Below, piece after piece: positions 62,107-64,000 of a stretch of DNA of 64,000 nucleotides. The position numbers were made by a program, and so were the translations under genes. The notes beneath the pieces are model-generated. The model did no database searches and was not told the origin of the DNA. It saw only the letters and a program-made list of their open reading frames with translations. Location: NCBI RefSeq assembly GCF_023667495.1, contig NZ_JAMOZL010000010.1, positions 186,001 through 250,000 of the forward strand. The letters are read 5' to 3'. The stretch comes from Dyadobacter sp. MSC1_007 (GTDB lineage Bacteria > Bacteroidota > Bacteroidia > Cytophagales > Spirosomataceae). Position 1 is the stretch's first letter. Each line of letters begins with the position of its first letter.

Positions 62107-64000
62107 ATGGCCATTATTTATATTGATAAAAAGCCTTTTGAAGCGAAAGCGGGCAAAAACCTGCTTGAAACCTGCCTCACGCTGGGTTTCAATCTGCCTT
62201 ACTTCTGCTGGCACCCGGCGATGGGTTCGGTAGGGGCGTGCCGCCAATGCGCGGTGAGGCTTTATAAAGATGAAAACGATACGACCGGCAGGCTGGTCAT
62301 GTCCTGCATGGAGGGCATCAGGGATAATATGTATGTATCGCTGGATGATCCCGTTGCACGCGACTTCCGGTCGCAGAATATGGAGTGGCTCATGACCAAC
62401 CACCCGCACGACTGTGCGGTATGCGACGAGGGCGGCTCCTGCCATTTGCAGGATATGACGGTGATGACCGGCCATTCCTACCGCCGGTTCAGGTACCCGA
62501 AGCGCACCTACAAAAATCAATACCTCGGCCCATTCATCAACCACGAAATGAACCGCTGCATCCAATGCTACCGGTGCGTGCGATTTTATAAGGATTATGC
62601 GGGAGGAAAAGACCTGGACGTGTTTGCCGCCCACGATCATGTTTACTTTGGAAGAGAAAAAGACGGTATCCTCGAAAACGAGTTCAGCGGCAACCTAGCC
62701 GAAGTGTGCCCGACAGGCGTATTTACCGACAAAACACTCAAACAGCATTATACACGCAAATGGGACATGACGATGGCGCCGTCCATCTGCCAGCATTGCA
62801 GTCTGGGCTGCAACATCATCGCCGGTGAGCGCTATGGTGAGCTGCGGCAGATCACGAGCCGTTACAACAGTGAGGTGAACGGCTACTTCATCTGCGACCG
62901 CGGCCGATTTGGTTATGAGTTTGTAAATGATGTTACCAGGATTCAACAGCCATTGATCCGCAATGGCAATACCGGGCAAAGCCTGTTTGAAAACCTGAAA
63001 ACTGTGCTGTCCGCGGGGAAGATGATCGGGATAGGGTCGCCCAGGGCAACGCTGGAAGCCAACTTTGCGCTTCGGCAACTGGTAGGCAAACAAAACTTTT
63101 ACCAGGGCATTCCAGAGCACGAAGCCTGCCTTATCCAGACCGTGCTTGAAACCTCGAATGGAGGGCATGTGCATACCCCTTCGCTCAGTGAAACAGAGCA
63201 GGCCGACGTCGTGCTCATATTGGGTGAAGACCCTACCAACTCTGCCCCAAGGCTTGCATTGGCATTGCGGCAGGCAGTCAGGAAAAAACCACTCGATAAT
63301 GCATCGCAGGCAAATATCCCCGCCTGGCACGATGCCGCATTGCGTGAATTGATCCAGGACGAAAAAGGTGAGCTTTTTGTAGCCTATCCGATAGAAACCA
63401 AACTCGACGAGCTTGCAGCCGGTACTTTCCGCGCTGCGCCGGATGATATTGCGCGCCTCGGCTTTGCGATTGCCGATTGTCTCAGCGACGCTGCACCCAT
63501 TCCGCTGCGAATGGACGATCACGTGCTGGAAACGGCCAGAAACATTGCCGCTGTCCTGCAAAAAGCCGAAAGGCCCCTTATTGTCTCAGGGACCAGCCTC
63601 CATAATGTCGATGTGATCAAAGCCGCATTCAATATCGCATTGGCTTTGCAAACAGACCAGCGTAAAGCGGCTTTGTGCTTTACGCTTCCGGAATGCAACT
63701 CGGTTGGCCTGGGTATGATGCATGCGCCTTCACTGGACACCGCCATGGAAGATGTGGATGCCGATACCATTGTTATCCTCGAAAATGACCTGTACCGGCG
63801 GGGTGCCAAGCAGGCTATCGATGGCTTTCTGGCCAAATTCAAGAATATTATCGTGCTGGACCATTTGCACCATGCAACAACCGGCAAAGCCACCATATTA
63901 CTTCCTGTGGCCACTTTTGCCGAGGGCGAAGGGACGCTGGTAAACAACGAAGGCCGTGCGCAGAGGTTCTTTCAGGTTTTTATGCCGAAAAATGAAAATA
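62107..64000 (+). CDS. nuoG: NADH-quinone oxidoreductase subunit G, cut off by window end
   Basis: The ATG at 62107 follows the nuoF stop by 5 bp and the frame stays open to the right edge (about 631 codons). The N-terminal ferredoxin part has C...GACRQCAV for [2Fe-2S] N1b. HPHDCAVCDEGGSC is the His-Cys3 site of N5. CIQCYRCVRF and VCPTGVF hold N4-type clusters. CQHCSLGC with a distant C (YFICDRGR) gives the extra cluster N7, found only in some bacteria such as E. coli. The molybdopterin-oxidoreductase-like domain follows. It carries electrons from NuoE/F to NuoB. The 3' end is missing only because of the window edge. Confidence 0.95.
   Translation, partial: MAIIYIDKKPFEAKAGKNLLETCLTLGFNLPYFCWHPAMGSVGACRQCAVRLYKDENDTTGRLVMSCMEGIRDNMYVSLDDPVARDFRSQNMEWLMTNHPHDCAVCDEGGSCHLQDMTVMTGHSYRRFRYPKRTYKNQYLGPFINHEMNRCIQCYRCVRFYKDYAGGKDLDVFAAHDHVYFGREKDGILENEFSGNLAEVCPTGVFTDKTLKQHYTRKWDMTMAPSICQHCSLGCNIIAGERYGELRQITSRYNSEVNGYFICDRGRFGYEFVNDVTRIQQPLIRNGNTGQSLFENLKTVLSAGKMIGIGSPRATLEANFALRQLVGKQNFYQGIPEHEACLIQTVLETSNGGHVHTPSLSETEQADVVLILGEDPTNSAPRLALALRQAVRKKPLDNASQANIPAWHDAALRELIQDEKGELFVAYPIETKLDELAAGTFRAAPDDIARLGFAIADCLSDAAPIPLRMDDHVLETARNIAAVLQKAERPLIVSGTSLHNVDVIKAAFNIALALQTDQRKAALCFTLPECNSVGLGMMHAPSLDTAMEDVDADTIVILENDLYRRGAKQAIDGFLAKFKNIIVLDHLHHATTGKATILLPVATFAEGEGTLVNNEGRAQRFFQVFMPKNEN

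Overview
The window looks like a chromosome segment of a Bacteroidota bacterium, most likely a Dyadobacter-like member of the Cytophagales. That genus guess rests on overall gene style and is inference. Direct signs of the phylum are a SusC/SusD outer-membrane pair, promoter elements of the TTTG / TAnnTTTG type, weak or absent Shine-Dalgarno sequences, and families common in the phylum: ankyrin proteins, a PepSY-flavodoxin reductase, very large hybrid kinases and DUF2271.

Layout. Positions 1-3190 are mobile DNA: the 3' part of an IS110-family transposase with a structured, bridge-RNA-like tail, a decayed reverse-strand ORF, and a small gene plus large serine recombinase. The recombinase frame runs antisense through a terminator and a tRNA-Arg(CCG) gene. 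Positions 3300-6850 hold a minus-strand operon: a Tm-1-like ATP-binding protein, a TIM-barrel partner and a GH28 pectinase-like enzyme. Positions 7000-13500 hold a DUF4153-like membrane protein with a clear promoter and 20-bp palindrome, an ECF42-type sigma factor with its YCII/DGPF partner, an OYE-type flavin reductase, a glycosyltransferase and two small genes. Positions 13500-22300 look like a stress block: HPII-type catalase, a three-PAS histidine kinase with a stand-alone receiver, TreZ and a FAD/Rieske oxidoreductase. Positions 22400-26100 hold a GH43 enzyme, a beta-lactamase-fold lipoprotein that has lost its catalytic motifs, and a StyA-like monooxygenase.

Positions 26200-32900 encode what looks like a complete multistep phosphorelay: a 1860-residue protein (kinase-like, AAA ATPase, GAF, histidine kinase, receiver), a separate Hpt protein and an OmpR-type regulator. 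Positions 33000-37300 form an ankyrin / DUF2271 / PepSY-flavodoxin reductase operon. After a PQQ-type sugar dehydrogenase, positions 38900-49500 form a sialic-acid locus: a GntR/FCD regulator, SusC, SusD, sialidase, N-acetylneuraminate lyase, and a kelch mutarotase fused to a sodium symporter. The same 11-bp sequence lies at the susC promoter and the regulator promoter, so the regulator probably controls both.

Positions 49500-51800 carry a glycosyltransferase and the debris of a polysaccharide cluster, including a frameshifted flippase. Positions 51970-55830 hold a three-gene operon of unknown pathway: a beta-barrel-like protein, a sarcosine-oxidase-like enzyme and a flavin amine oxidase. After TerC and a CBS-domain protein, the window ends in a complex I operon (nuoA, B, CD fusion, E, F, and G running off the end).

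No CRISPR array, rRNA or replication origin was seen. All calls come from reading the sequence; no database search was possible.
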